This document shows, piece after piece, positions 44,728 through 53,760 of a stretch of 64,000 bases of DNA. The notes below the pieces were generated by a model. The model was not told where the DNA came from. It worked only from the letters and a program-made list of their open reading frames with translations, and did not search any database. The stretch comes from Oleisolibacter albus. Its GTDB lineage: Bacteria > Pseudomonadota > Alphaproteobacteria > Azospirillales > Azospirillaceae. The stretch covers positions 1 through 64,000 of the forward strand of contig NZ_QGNJ01000005.1 of assembly GCF_003336875.1 (NCBI RefSeq). Reading direction: 5' to 3'. Numbering within the stretch: the stretch's first letter is position 1; the number at the start of each line of letters is the position of its first letter. The translations under genes and the position numbers were made by a program.

Positions 44728-45885
44728 TCAGAGTTCCGCGCTGGCGAGCAGCCGCCCGCCGAGGCTGGTCAACACCACCGGGGTGCCACTGGTCAGACCG
44801 GAAAAGCCACTGACATCAAAGCGCCCGCCGTCCGCGGTGCGCTCGTGGATGCTGCCGATGCCAGCGGAGGCTTGCGTATAATTGGCGGTCACCATGTCGG
44901 TGATGGTCAACGCCCCTGTCACCTGATAGGCGGGGGCCGCCCGCATACCGGGATGGTTGACGGTCAGTTGGATGTTGGTGCCGGAATTGGCGCGGCCGAA
45001 GGCGGTGGCGATCGGCCGAAGCTGGCGGTGGACCAGGGCCGTCTCAAGGGCGCTGGGGCGCAAGTCGAAGTCTGTGGCGGTGCTTCCCGCTTCCAACTGG
45101 ACGGCACCCAGATAGAACCAGCGGCCGGACACGGCCCCGCACGCGGCGGTGACGGTGATCTGCAGCCCGGTCTCGCAGGCGCCCATGTCGGGCACGGCCA
45201 GGACGAGGTCGGTGTTGCTGTCGTGGGGCACGGTGATGGTGGTGGTGGCGATGGTGCTGACGCTGGAGAAGCTGTCGGGGGCGCCGGCGTGGGCCAGCGT
45301 CAGGGTCCAGCCGACATCCCGCCCGCAATCATGGTAGGCGCGCGCCGACAGCACCGCCGAGCTGTGACGTAACCGCAAGGCATCGGCCGCCTCCAGACGC
45401 AGGCGCCAATGGATGGCACCACCGCTGCCCAGGGTGGCACCCTGGACGAGGCAGGCGGCCCCCGACGGCGACAGGGTGAACACGCCCGTGGCGCGCTTCA
45501 CCGTGCCGGCGCTGGGGCTGCCGTCGGCCCGGACCCGCCACAAATCGACCTCCCCCGGCTGCCAGGTGGCGGCCAGGGGGGCGGCCGGACGGTGGGAGAC
45601 GCGGGCACAGCCATTGACCACCAGATTGCGCTGGGCTGCCAATCCGCCTGCCCCACTGCCCGCCGACAGCCGGGGATCGTCGGCGCGCACAAGCTTTGCG
45701 GGATCGCTCTCCCCCAAATTGGCCACCGGCAGGTCGGCCAGGGCGTGGCTGTGGATGATCGCTGCCTTGCCGTCCAGCGCCGTGGACAGCCCCGTCACAT
45801 CGTCAAGACTGTGGCTATGGTCAGCCGGCGCCTTGCCGTCCAGGGCGGCGCGAACGCCGGGCAGGATGAAGCGGGCATCGCGCAT
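44728..45885 (-). CDS. Phage tail fibre protein
   Basis: This 385-residue protein opens with collagen-like tail-fibre repeats (RAALDGKAPADHSHSLDDVTGLSTALDGKAAIIHSHALADL), where the DHSHS/IHSHA units are typical of fibre shafts. A jelly-roll-like carbohydrate-binding region follows (LVVNGCARVSHRPAAP, WFYLGAVQLEAGSTATDFDLRPSA). It starts four bases after the tail-tip stop and ends three bases before the tailspike start. It likely mediates host adsorption. Confidence 0.78.
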   Translation of the reverse strand: MRDARFILPGVRAALDGKAPADHSHSLDDVTGLSTALDGKAAIIHSHALADLPVANLGESDPAKLVRADDPRLSAGSGAGGLAAQRNLVVNGCARVSHRPAAPLAATWQPGEVDLWRVRADGSPSAGTVKRATGVFTLSPSGAACLVQGATLGSGGAIHWRLRLEAADALRLRHSSAVLSARAYHDCGRDVGWTLTLAHAGAPDSFSSVSTIATTTITVPHDSNTDLVLAVPDMGACETGLQITVTAACGAVSGRWFYLGAVQLEAGSTATDFDLRPSALETALVHRQLRPIATAFGRANSGTNIQLTVNHPGMRAAPAYQVTGALTITDMVTANYTQASAGIGSIHERTADGGRFDVSGFSGLTSGTPVVLTSLGGRLLASAEL

Positions 45886-45889
45886 GGGG

Positions 45890-47299
45890 CTACATGGGTT
45901 TCAGCCAGGAGGGATCGTGGGCGTAAACGTCGGCGGCATCCTCGGCCAACGCCAGATCGACGCCCATCTCCTCGGTCAGCCGCCAGGTCTCCACCCGAAA
46001 CGGCGTGCCAGCCAAGCCAAGCCGCCCCAAGGACACCGCCACCGGATAACCCGCAGCCAGCCGCAGGCCTGCCAGATTAGCGGGCCAGTCCAGGCTCTTC
46101 TGTCGGCGGTTCTGGCGCAGCGCGATGCGGGCGATGCGCTGGGCCATGGTGTGCGAAGTGGTGAAGGGCAGATCGAGGGTCAGGGCTGCCTCGCCATCAT
46201 CGGCGGCGATGGAAGCGGCGTCGGCCACCGGCGGATAGTCGGTCGGCTGCCAGTTTTGCGCCGGGCTGGTGAAGGCCCCGCGCACGATGTTGACCAGATC
46301 GCGCCGTGAGCGCCAGGGGCGATAGGATACCGGCGCTCGCAGCTCGTTCTCCCCCAGGATGACGGTCGGCGGCTGCCATGCCCCTACCGCCAGCCGCCAC
46401 TTCCCACCGGTGAAGCTCAATCGGCCGGCACAACTGGTCAGCAGGGATTCCAGATTGTCCAGCGGTCGCCCGGCCAGATCGAGCACGCCGTTGCAGGTGT
46501 AGCGTGGTTCACTGCCGGTCAGGGTGGCGACCTGTTCGTCGCAGATATTGGCCTGGGCGATCCAGCCGGCAACGTCAATCTCGTCCGGGCCGGCGGCCAG
46601 CCCCCAGGGCGCCATCAGATAATCGAGGATGCATAGCGCGGCGTTGGCCGACCAGCGAGTGGCACCGTCGCGCGGATCCCAGAGTTTCCGGCCCCGCACC
46701 AGCCGGCTGAGATTGGGAATGCCGCTGGCAAACGCGTCCTGATCGTAGCGTAGACGCAGATGGGTATAGGCCCGCCCGCGCAGCCGGTGGTTATGGGTCC
46801 AGCGCCCGCCCGCTTCCGCCACCAGCACCCCATCGGCCCCCTGGTCCGGATGGCCAGCATGGCTCCAGACATGGACCTTGCCGGCCCAGGGTGCGGCAGT
46901 GGCGGCCCCACTGCCATCCAGTGTGATGGCGGTGTCACCGAACCAGACCGTACCCAGGTCCTCCACCTCGTGTGCGGCGTGGACGACGACCAGATGCAGA
47001 ATGTCGAGCTTGCTGCCGCCATCAGTGCGGGTATGGGCAAAGACCAGCGGGCCACCCGTGCGGACTTCGCCATAGACGATGTGATGGCTGGTCACCGGCT
47101 GCACCAGCATCTGGGTGCGGCCAGCAGCATCCAGCATGGTTTGGCTGGGTTTCGGGGTGCCGATGACGCGGTTGCCGAGATAGGAGACGCCAACCGTGAC
47201 CGTGGCCCCGACCAGGGCCCCGATCAGCCCGCCCCCCACAGCGGCAGCCGCCGCCGAACCGGCCACCGCGGCACCGACCGCAATGATGGCCGGTGGCAT
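45890..47299 (-). CDS. Phage tail tip / host-specificity (J-like) protein
   Basis: This 469-residue protein has a Gly/Ala-rich TM-like start (AVAGSAAAAAVGGGLIGALVGATVTVGVSYLGNRVIG) and central-tail-protein features (MLVQPVTSHHIVYGEVRTGGPLVFAHT, YTHLRLRYDQDAFASGIPNLS, YTCNGVLDLAGRPLDNLESLL). It corresponds to the baseplate hub/tip protein, shorter than lambda J. ATG 47299 overlaps the DUF6950 stop in ATGA; the open frame to 48022 overlaps neighbours in the wrong frame. Confidence 0.8.
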   Translation of the reverse strand: MPPAIIAVGAAVAGSAAAAAVGGGLIGALVGATVTVGVSYLGNRVIGTPKPSQTMLDAAGRTQMLVQPVTSHHIVYGEVRTGGPLVFAHTRTDGGSKLDILHLVVVHAAHEVEDLGTVWFGDTAITLDGSGAATAAPWAGKVHVWSHAGHPDQGADGVLVAEAGGRWTHNHRLRGRAYTHLRLRYDQDAFASGIPNLSRLVRGRKLWDPRDGATRWSANAALCILDYLMAPWGLAAGPDEIDVAGWIAQANICDEQVATLTGSEPRYTCNGVLDLAGRPLDNLESLLTSCAGRLSFTGGKWRLAVGAWQPPTVILGENELRAPVSYRPWRSRRDLVNIVRGAFTSPAQNWQPTDYPPVADAASIAADDGEAALTLDLPFTTSHTMAQRIARIALRQNRRQKSLDWPANLAGLRLAAGYPVAVSLGRLGLAGTPFRVETWRLTEEMGVDLALAEDAADVYAHDPSWLKPM

Positions 47300-47718
47300 C
47301 AGCCGATCCTCCACCCGGACAGCGCACGGGTGCGGTCCAGGGCGGCCAGACCGCGCTGCGCCGGCAGGACCAGCGCGGCACCCAGGCAGACGGCGAGTGC
47401 ATGGCGGCCGTCGTCCAGCCGCACCAGGGCCACGTCGCCCCGGCCGAGGAAGGCCGGAGGCACCGCGGGCCAGCCGTGATGGCGGGCAACGCGGGCGGCC
47501 ATTGCAGAAAGGCCCCCCATCCGCGCCAGCAGGCGGGTAGCCGTGCCGGCATCGGCGTAGGTACCGCGCCAGGGAGCGGCGGGATCGACGCCGGTGACCG
47601 CCACCACCGCATCGGCGGCGAACAGGCAGCAGTCGACCCGCCCCCAGGCGAAGGTGCTGTGCCGCGCGGCTTCGACCACCCGGTCGAGCCGTTCCGGCCA
47701 GTCGGGCAACCGGGTCAT
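47299..47718 (-). CDS. DUF6950 family phage protein (NlpC/P60-like)
   Basis: This 139-residue protein has the NlpC/P60-like pattern: STFAWGRVDCCLFAADAVVAVTG with the Cys nucleophile region, and GRGDVALVRLDDGRHALAVCLGAALVL with the His. It occupies the position of the tail peptidase that opens the cell wall during DNA injection. It has four-base overlaps with both neighbours. Confidence 0.75.
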   Translation of the reverse strand: MTRLPDWPERLDRVVEAARHSTFAWGRVDCCLFAADAVVAVTGVDPAAPWRGTYADAGTATRLLARMGGLSAMAARVARHHGWPAVPPAFLGRGDVALVRLDDGRHALAVCLGAALVLPAQRGLAALDRTRALSGWRIG

Positions 47719-48284
47719 GCCGCGGGCGCCCCCCAGCGGATCTCCAGTTCCTGAAGTTCCGGCACGAAGTCGAAGCCGCGGTCACCGGGGTAGTCCGATT
47801 GCTGGTCCTGGCTGGTGTAGCGGCGCAGCCGTGGCCGCTCCAGGTCGCGCAGCCGGTTCTCGGCGGCGAGCGCGATGGTGGCGATGCGGCCGCCGTCGGT
47901 GACCTCGACCATGTCCATCCGCCCGTCGAACAGCGGCACCGGTGCTTCGATGAAGCCGCCCCAATCCTCCGCCATGAAAGCCAGCCACAGCCGGGCCCGG
48001 CGCCCCTGGACGCTGACGCCAACCACTTCGTTCAGCAGGCCGGAGGGCACACCGGACAGTTGGAAACGCGCCCCGGTCGCCCGCACCTCGGTGGTTTCCT
48101 CAATCGGCCCGACCGCGCCGAAGCTGCCAACGCCAACCCAGGTCTGCCCCTCCCAGACCAGATCGCCCACCCCTGACCAGGCGCGCACGGCACCGCCAGC
48201 AAAGTTGAACAGGGCCAGCAGCACCGGCCGCACCACCGGCTGCGCCGTCTCCGCGGCCAGGGTGGCGCTGAGGCGTTGGGTCAC
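47715..48284 (-). CDS. Phage minor tail protein (baseplate hub type)
   Basis: This 189-residue protein includes VRPVLLALFNFAGGAVRAWSGVGDLVWEGQTWVGVGSFGAVG and FDGRMDMVEVTDGGRIATIALAAENRLRDLERPRLRRYTSQDQQ. The ENRLRDLERPR.RRYT motif is shared with tail proteins of GTA-like and lambdoid phages between tape measure and tip. The GTG at 48284 overlaps the preceding stop (GTGA); an ATG farther upstream would overlap more. Its specific function is not known to me. Confidence 0.68.
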   Translation of the reverse strand: MTQRLSATLAAETAQPVVRPVLLALFNFAGGAVRAWSGVGDLVWEGQTWVGVGSFGAVGPIEETTEVRATGARFQLSGVPSGLLNEVVGVSVQGRRARLWLAFMAEDWGGFIEAPVPLFDGRMDMVEVTDGGRIATIALAAENRLRDLERPRLRRYTSQDQQSDYPGDRGFDFVPELQELEIRWGAPAA

Positions 48285-48964
48285 GCCAGATCCTCCAAAA
48301 GGTTCAGGGTCCAACGGGTCCGGGCCGGCGGGCGGGTACGCCCCCGGCCCGCCTCGTCGTCCGCCAGCCGCATCCGCAATGTCAGCCCGTCGGTCGCCAG
48401 GGGCGCGCGGCCGATGGGGGTGCGCAGAGGGGGACGGATGGTGACGATCATCCGGCCGTCAATGTCGGTGCGCCCGGTCTGGACCAGCAGATGGACACTG
48501 CCGGATGGGACAGAGACGGCATCGCCCGGTCTCAACACCCCTTCTGTCCATGGTGCAAAGCCGGCCACGGCTAACCGTGCCGCGACGCCGCCGGTGATGT
48601 GGGGTTGCCCGCTTCCCTCGATGAAGCCGGCGCCGTCGTCGAAATCGGTGCCGTCGGCAAAGCGGGTGATGCCGATGGCAGCGGCGTACTCGTCCATCGA
48701 CCGCAGCGAGCCGGCGGCCCCGTCATGCAGCCACAGTGGCACGCGGAAGGCGGCGACGGGACCGCGACAGGCGGCCAGCCACGCCCCGAAGCGGGCGGCC
48801 TGCGGGCCGGACAGCTCCACGGTGACCTCCGCCACCCAGCGGGCGCCGTCCCGTTCCAGGGCCAGGGTCTGCCGGGTCAGTGGCGAAACGGTCTGCGCCG
48901 TCACCGGCTCGAACCAGAAGGCCACCGCGACGGGATGGATGTCGGCCGGCCAGTCCGGCGTCAC
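48281..48964 (-). CDS. Phage tail protein, paralogue of the following gene
   Basis: This 227-residue protein shares order and motifs with the product of 48961-49557: LERDGARWVAEVTVELSG, VAGFAPWTEGVLRPGDAVSVPSGSVHLLV, and a RMRLADDEAGRGRTRPPARTRWTLNLLEDL end. The pair looks like a tandem duplication with a variable insert. The GTG start overlaps the upstream stop in GTGA. It lies between tape measure and hub genes, so it is a minor tail or distal tail component. Confidence 0.68.
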   Translation of the reverse strand: MTPDWPADIHPVAVAFWFEPVTAQTVSPLTRQTLALERDGARWVAEVTVELSGPQAARFGAWLAACRGPVAAFRVPLWLHDGAAGSLRSMDEYAAAIGITRFADGTDFDDGAGFIEGSGQPHITGGVAARLAVAGFAPWTEGVLRPGDAVSVPSGSVHLLVQTGRTDIDGRMIVTIRPPLRTPIGRAPLATDGLTLRMRLADDEAGRGRTRPPARTRWTLNLLEDLA

Positions 48965-49557
48965 GGCAGCACCTCGAACAGTTCCAGCGACCATTCGGTG
49001 CGGCGCGGCGGGCCGGTCGGGTTGCGCCCGGCATCGTCGGACGACAGGCGCATGCGCACCCGGCAGGCCGTGGTGACCAGCGGACCGACCGCAACCGGCT
49101 CCCGCAGGCGCGGCTCCACCGGCACGGTGGCGCCGCCGTCCGGTCCGGCGTTGACCGTTGCGGTGACCAGATGGGCACGACCGGGCGAGGTCTGGATCAG
49201 GTCGCCGGGCAGCAGCACGCCCGTTGCCCCTGGGGCAAAGCCGGTCACGGTCAGGCTGCGCCCGCTGCCCCCCGCCAGTTGCGGCGTTCCTGCCAGCGTC
49301 CCACGCGCGGCCGGGGTCCGCCAATCCGGTACCAGCACGGTACCGGCGGGACCCCGCAGAGACGCGATCAGGGCATCAACCTGCCGGGCCACCGGATCGC
49401 CACGCTGGAAGGTCAGGCGACTGACCCAGCGGGCACCATCACGCTCCAGCACCTGGTTCTGCCCGGTATAGGGGCTGGCCCAGACGGTGCTGAGCGTCTG
49501 GATGTAGAATTCCTGGCTGGCCGGCCGCAGGTCCAGGGGCCAGACAAGATCGCTCAC
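48961..49557 (-). CDS. Phage tail protein
   Basis: This 198-residue protein has the elements VLERDGARWVSRLTFQRGD, VTGFAPGATGVLLPGDLIQTSPGRAHLV and CRVRMRLSSDDAGRNPTG, then PRRTEWSLELFEVLP. These match the next gene and mark a tail protein family encoded directly after tape measure in this phage group. The GTG at 49557 overlaps the tape measure stop by four bases. Confidence 0.68.
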   Translation of the reverse strand: MSDLVWPLDLRPASQEFYIQTLSTVWASPYTGQNQVLERDGARWVSRLTFQRGDPVARQVDALIASLRGPAGTVLVPDWRTPAARGTLAGTPQLAGGSGRSLTVTGFAPGATGVLLPGDLIQTSPGRAHLVTATVNAGPDGGATVPVEPRLREPVAVGPLVTTACRVRMRLSSDDAGRNPTGPPRRTEWSLELFEVLP

Positions 49558-52226
49558 CCCAGGCGCCCTCCGCGGCGGCTCCACTCATCGGCCACCTGCG
49601 ACCGGGCCACGCTGGCAGCCGCCTTGACCACGCCCGGCAGGCGGACGGCCAATGCCTGATCCAATGCCGCTTCAACCCGTGCTGTCACTGCTTCCGGATC
49701 GTCGGCACCCCGGGCATCGACCTGGATCATATAGACCGGCCCGCCGGTCCCGACGTCGCTGCGGGTGCCGCCCGCCACCATGGCGGCGGACTGCGCCCGG
49801 TTCAGCACGATTTCCCCACGTTGCAGGATGGCGGGGATTTCGTCCGCTGCCAGCCAGGGCATGGTGCCGCTATGCAGACGTGGGGCTGCCAGGAACGCCG
49901 CCGGCGACACCATCCGCGCCGGTGCGGCACCACCCGCCATGCCGCCACCGTGAAAGATCCCGGCCAGGGCGCTGGATGCCGCCTGGGCCAGCGGGGCGGT
50001 GATGGACATGCGGATCATCATCCGGGCGAAATCGGCCGCGATGGCATTCAGCAGGTCGGCAATGCTCAGCTTCTGGCGTGTGACCAGATCAACCAGGGCG
50101 TCTTCCAGTCGGCCAAAGGCGCTGCTGATCACCTCTTCAACCTGGGCGGCGGCATTGCTGGCCGCATCGGCGTAGTCTTCCAGGCCCCGGATGGCGCCAT
50201 CCTGCCAGCGCCGGCTGGCGGCCAGCACCCGGTCGGCCGCCTGTTCCTCGGCACGACCCCTTGTCTCGGCGGTGATCGCGCCCGCCGCCTGCAACTCGTT
50301 CAGCTTCGCGATGGTGGCGGCGTACTGTTCGGTCGGCGACAGCAGCCGCTCGGTCAGCCACGCCCCGTGTTCCAGCAGGCGGTTGCGCTTCTGCGTCTCC
50401 GGATCGGTCTGTGCCGCCCGCTCCAGGGCACGGCTGTAGGTCTCCCAGGTGATGGCGCCGGCCTCCAGCAGGGCCTGGAGCCGCGCCAGTTCCGCCTGAT
50501 AGCGTTCGGTCGGGTCGAGCAGGCTGTCGGTCAGCCGCGCCCCTTCCTCCATCAGCCGGTTGCGCTCAGCCGTCGCGGCGGCGGCATCGTAATTAGCACC
50601 GGCTTCCGCACGGATCGCCTCCCGCTGTGCTTCAGTCAGGGCGATACCGCCGCGTCGTGCGGTGTCTTCGGCGCGCAGCAATTCGGTTTGGATGGCCCGC
50701 TCACGCGCCGACAGGGCGACCGCATCCCGTTCTCGCACTAGGGCGGCAATCTGGCCGTCGATGGCATCCATCGCGGCCTGCCGCCGCTTGGTTTCCGCGT
50801 CCTGTTCGCGGGCCGCCCGGTCGCGCTCGGGCTGTTCGATCTGCGTGATGCGCCGCCGCGCCAGTTCCTCGGCCTTGGCCAGGGCGCTGTTGACAGCATC
50901 GGCATTGCTGCCGTCAGGACTGCGCAGGGCCTCCAGCGCCTGCCGGGTGCGGTCGAGTTCGGCATTGACGCGGGCGATGCGCTCCGCCGGATCATTGGCC
51001 AGTTGGGCCAGCCCGTCGTCGAGCTTGCGACGCCACTCGGCAATGATCTCCGCCCGCTTTTCGGCCTCGGCGCGGGCACGGCCTTCGTCGGCCTGCCGCT
51101 GGTCGGCATCGGCTTTATCAGCCTGCTGGCGGGCCTCGGTGATCAGCGCGTCCAGTTCGGCTTCCAGGCTGGCGACATCGGCGCGGGCGTCGGCCAGCCG
51201 GCGTTGGCCGAACCGGCCGTTGGAGGCATCGACGATGGCCTGGATCTCCGCCGCCCGATCCTGCGCTTCCACCAGCTGGCGGTTCAGGGCAACGATACGT
51301 TGGTCGATGGGCGTGCCCTGGAGGATGTTGGCCCAACCATTGGCGGCCCTGGCCAACAGGTCCAGCACCGCCTCGGCCGGCCCGGCGACGGCTGGGGTCT
51401 TGCCGATCTCTTCCAGCATCTTGCCCCAGGCATCGGACAGGCGATTGACCGCCCCGGTGACGCCACCGGCCTCCGCCTTGGCAGCACCACCCACCTGTTG
51501 TTCCAGCGCATCCAGGATGATCCGTTGCGCACCGGCCACCTGACCGGTCTCCACAAGGCTGCGGATCACCTCCGCCTGACTGCCGGTGAAGCTGACGCCG
51601 ACCCGCCGCAGCGCGCTCAACCCTTCCACCGGGTCTTCCAGCGCCTTGCCAAGCTGCATGGCCGACGACGACAGGTCGCCGCCGAACACCGCCGCCATGT
51701 CGCCGGCCAGGGTCAAGGCGCGGGTGAAGGTGTCGCCGGCCACGGAGCGGAAGGTGGCGAGCACGGAAGCGGCGTCCTGCACCGCTTCGGCACTGGCCAG
51801 CGTCGCCGCCTCCTGGCCATCGGCGAAGGCGGCGATCTGCTCGGCGGTCAGCCCGGCGGCATGGCCGGTGGCCTTCAGCACCGCCTCCAGGCGGCGGTAG
51901 GACTGCTCCGCCTCGCCGGCCGCCCTCAGCCCCTCGGTGATGCCGAGGGTGAGCACGCCCATGGCCGCCGCTGCCGCCAGCCCCACCGGCCCCAGGGCCG
52001 CCAGCGCCGCGCCCGCCGGCCCCAGCCGCCCCGCCATCGCCTCCGCCCCGCTGCGGACTTCGCCGGCCGCAGCGTCCACGGCTTGCAAGGCACGGGAGGC
52101 CGGCTGGGACGCCTGCTCGATGCGCTGAAGGGCGCGTTCGCCGGTGGTGCCAACCTCGCGCAGATCCGCCCGCACCCGGTCGCCGCCGATGGCGGCGAGG
52201 CGCACGGCAATGGTACGGTCGGACAT
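49554..52226 (-). CDS. Phage tail length tape measure protein
   Basis: This 890-residue protein has an N-terminal membrane-active Ala/Gly-rich region (AAALGPVGLAAAAAMGVLTLGI, residues ~75-105), a phage-tail tape-measure block (AVFGGDLSSSAMQLGKALEDPVEGLSALRRVGVSFT), and a long coiled-coil region from ~330 to 620 with repeated LLDPTERYQAELARLQALL / LLSPTEQYAATIAKLNEL units. It ends with a lambda gpH-like domain (IADLLNAIAADFARMMIRMSI, GEIVLNRAQSAAM). It sets tail length. It lies downstream of the chaperone genes but separated from them by a cargo gene. Confidence 0.92.
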   Translation of the reverse strand: MSDRTIAVRLAAIGGDRVRADLREVGTTGERALQRIEQASQPASRALQAVDAAAGEVRSGAEAMAGRLGPAGAALAALGPVGLAAAAAMGVLTLGITEGLRAAGEAEQSYRRLEAVLKATGHAAGLTAEQIAAFADGQEAATLASAEAVQDAASVLATFRSVAGDTFTRALTLAGDMAAVFGGDLSSSAMQLGKALEDPVEGLSALRRVGVSFTGSQAEVIRSLVETGQVAGAQRIILDALEQQVGGAAKAEAGGVTGAVNRLSDAWGKMLEEIGKTPAVAGPAEAVLDLLARAANGWANILQGTPIDQRIVALNRQLVEAQDRAAEIQAIVDASNGRFGQRRLADARADVASLEAELDALITEARQQADKADADQRQADEGRARAEAEKRAEIIAEWRRKLDDGLAQLANDPAERIARVNAELDRTRQALEALRSPDGSNADAVNSALAKAEELARRRITQIEQPERDRAAREQDAETKRRQAAMDAIDGQIAALVRERDAVALSARERAIQTELLRAEDTARRGGIALTEAQREAIRAEAGANYDAAAATAERNRLMEEGARLTDSLLDPTERYQAELARLQALLEAGAITWETYSRALERAAQTDPETQKRNRLLEHGAWLTERLLSPTEQYAATIAKLNELQAAGAITAETRGRAEEQAADRVLAASRRWQDGAIRGLEDYADAASNAAAQVEEVISSAFGRLEDALVDLVTRQKLSIADLLNAIAADFARMMIRMSITAPLAQAASSALAGIFHGGGMAGGAAPARMVSPAAFLAAPRLHSGTMPWLAADEIPAILQRGEIVLNRAQSAAMVAGGTRSDVGTGGPVYMIQVDARGADDPEAVTARVEAALDQALAVRLPGVVKAAASVARSQVADEWSRRGGRLG

Positions 52227-52608
52227 ACGATGACTTTCGCGCTAACGTTCAAGAATGATTTTGGTTTGGAAGTCCGCTGTTAACCCAGAGCGGGGATCGC
52301 TGCAACCCAAATGCGGTGTCTGCTTCGCGCCCACAACCGAAATTGCGGCTCAATACCTGTTGCCCATGATCCGACGTTGTGGCACAGAGCTTAAATTTGC
52401 GTTCTCCGCCTATGCTCGTGAGATCCGTCGTATATGCTCGATATCCAGAGGGTAAAATGGCGCTAACAAAGAGATGGGCAGGTAGAACTTGGAGGATGAA
52501 CATCGGAAACGTGTTCGTCACGCTAGAGGGCGAGGACACTATACAATCCGGCTCGTCATAGCCTAGACCGCGCACGACAGCCTTTTGTCAAGTGTCAGGA
52601 GGGAACAA
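52227..52608. other. Gene-free flank of the cargo nuclease gene
   Basis: This 382-bp stretch is AT-richer than the phage tail genes on its left and has no supported frame. It must contain the promoter for the plus-strand cargo gene and possibly the minus-strand promoter for the tape measure, which the cargo has cut off from upstream transcription. AGGAGGG at 52597-52603 is the cargo ribosome site. Confidence 0.45.
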
Positions 52609-53475
52609 GTGACAGAGACGGTGTCGCAAGCCCAGAATATGTTTGGCGACAAGCTCTACCAAATTCGCGCAAGAAAAGCGTTGCCCATACTTGTTCGTCA
52701 GGCCGCCTCTCGAAAGCCGATATTCTATGAGGCATTGGCCACCGAACTCGGTATGCCAAACCCTCGCAATCTGAACTACGTGCTGGGTAGCATCGGCACC
52801 ACTCTAAGCGAGCTGTCTCTCGAGCCGAGATGGGGTGAAATACCTCACATCCAGTCCCTGGTAATAAATCAGCATCATCGGCTTCCAGGAGAGGGCTTTG
52901 AGGGATTTCTCGCCCAGAGGATGAAGGAGTACCAAAACCTCTCACCAGCCGATAAGCGCGCGTATCTCGAGGCTTATTGGCACGAGGTTTATGCCTACCC
53001 CTACTGGCAGGATGTTTTGGAAGCCTGCAAGCTGGCTCCCGCCTCAAGCGGTGCCTCCAACATCATTGAGAAAGCCAAGACTGGAAAGAGCGGCGGTGGT
53101 GGCGAGGGCGAGGAGCACCGCAGTCTAAAGGAATATGTCTCCAACAATCCCAGGCTCGTAGGTCTGCCCACCCATACTCGCGGAAGGACAGAGGCTTCCC
53201 TACCCTCCGGGGACAAGATTGACGTGCTGTTTGAGGCGCCAGAAAGATTAGTTGCTGTAGAAGTAAAGTCAAGGATTTCCGATGATGTTGATCTAGTGCG
53301 CGGGCTGTTTCAATGCGTTAAATATCGCGCAGTTATGGAAGCAGAGCGCGGTTTCAAGAGTGCTCGATATTCGATTGATATATTCCTGGCATCAGGTCGG
53401 TGTTTTCCAGAGAGCCTTCGCTCTTTGCAGAACAGCTTGGGGGTTGAGGTTATGGAGGTTCTTAGTCAGCATTGA
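52609..53475 (+). CDS. PD-(D/E)XK nuclease-like cargo protein
   Basis: This 288-residue protein has an N-terminal helical/winged-helix domain (LPILVRQAASRKPIFYEALATELGMPNPRNLNYVLGSIG, reminiscent of small restriction or MarR-like wHTH domains) and a C-terminal restriction-endonuclease-like core: KIDVLFEAPERLVAVEVKSR (D...ExK). It reads opposite to the tail operon, has its own strong ribosome site (CAGGAGGGAACAA-GTG) and lower GC, all typical of a phage moron. The likely role is exclusion of competing phages or mobile DNA; no exact family is recognised. Confidence 0.75.
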   Translation: MTETVSQAQNMFGDKLYQIRARKALPILVRQAASRKPIFYEALATELGMPNPRNLNYVLGSIGTTLSELSLEPRWGEIPHIQSLVINQHHRLPGEGFEGFLAQRMKEYQNLSPADKRAYLEAYWHEVYAYPYWQDVLEACKLAPASSGASNIIEKAKTGKSGGGGEGEEHRSLKEYVSNNPRLVGLPTHTRGRTEASLPSGDKIDVLFEAPERLVAVEVKSRISDDVDLVRGLFQCVKYRAVMEAERGFKSARYSIDIFLASGRCFPESLRSLQNSLGVEVMEVLSQH

Positions 53476-53760
53476 TACGCGACGCAGGCAATTTTGGCGC
53501 TTATCGAGTATATCCAATGTCACGTCGCGCTCGACTCGATTCAATGAAGAAATTCGTCAAGGCATTAATAGTATTCAATAAGGATTTGTCCTTTGGTAAG
53601 CCCGAGAGTGACAGATATCGAGACGTGGAACTCGCAAGTCGCTGTTCGGATGGCGGACCAACACCGCCTTCCTCATCGTTAGGGCAAGCGTCTGCTTCCT
53701 GATCTGTAATGGACATGGAGCAAGTATCCCTGGCCCGATAATAAATTCTGTGCCAATTCA

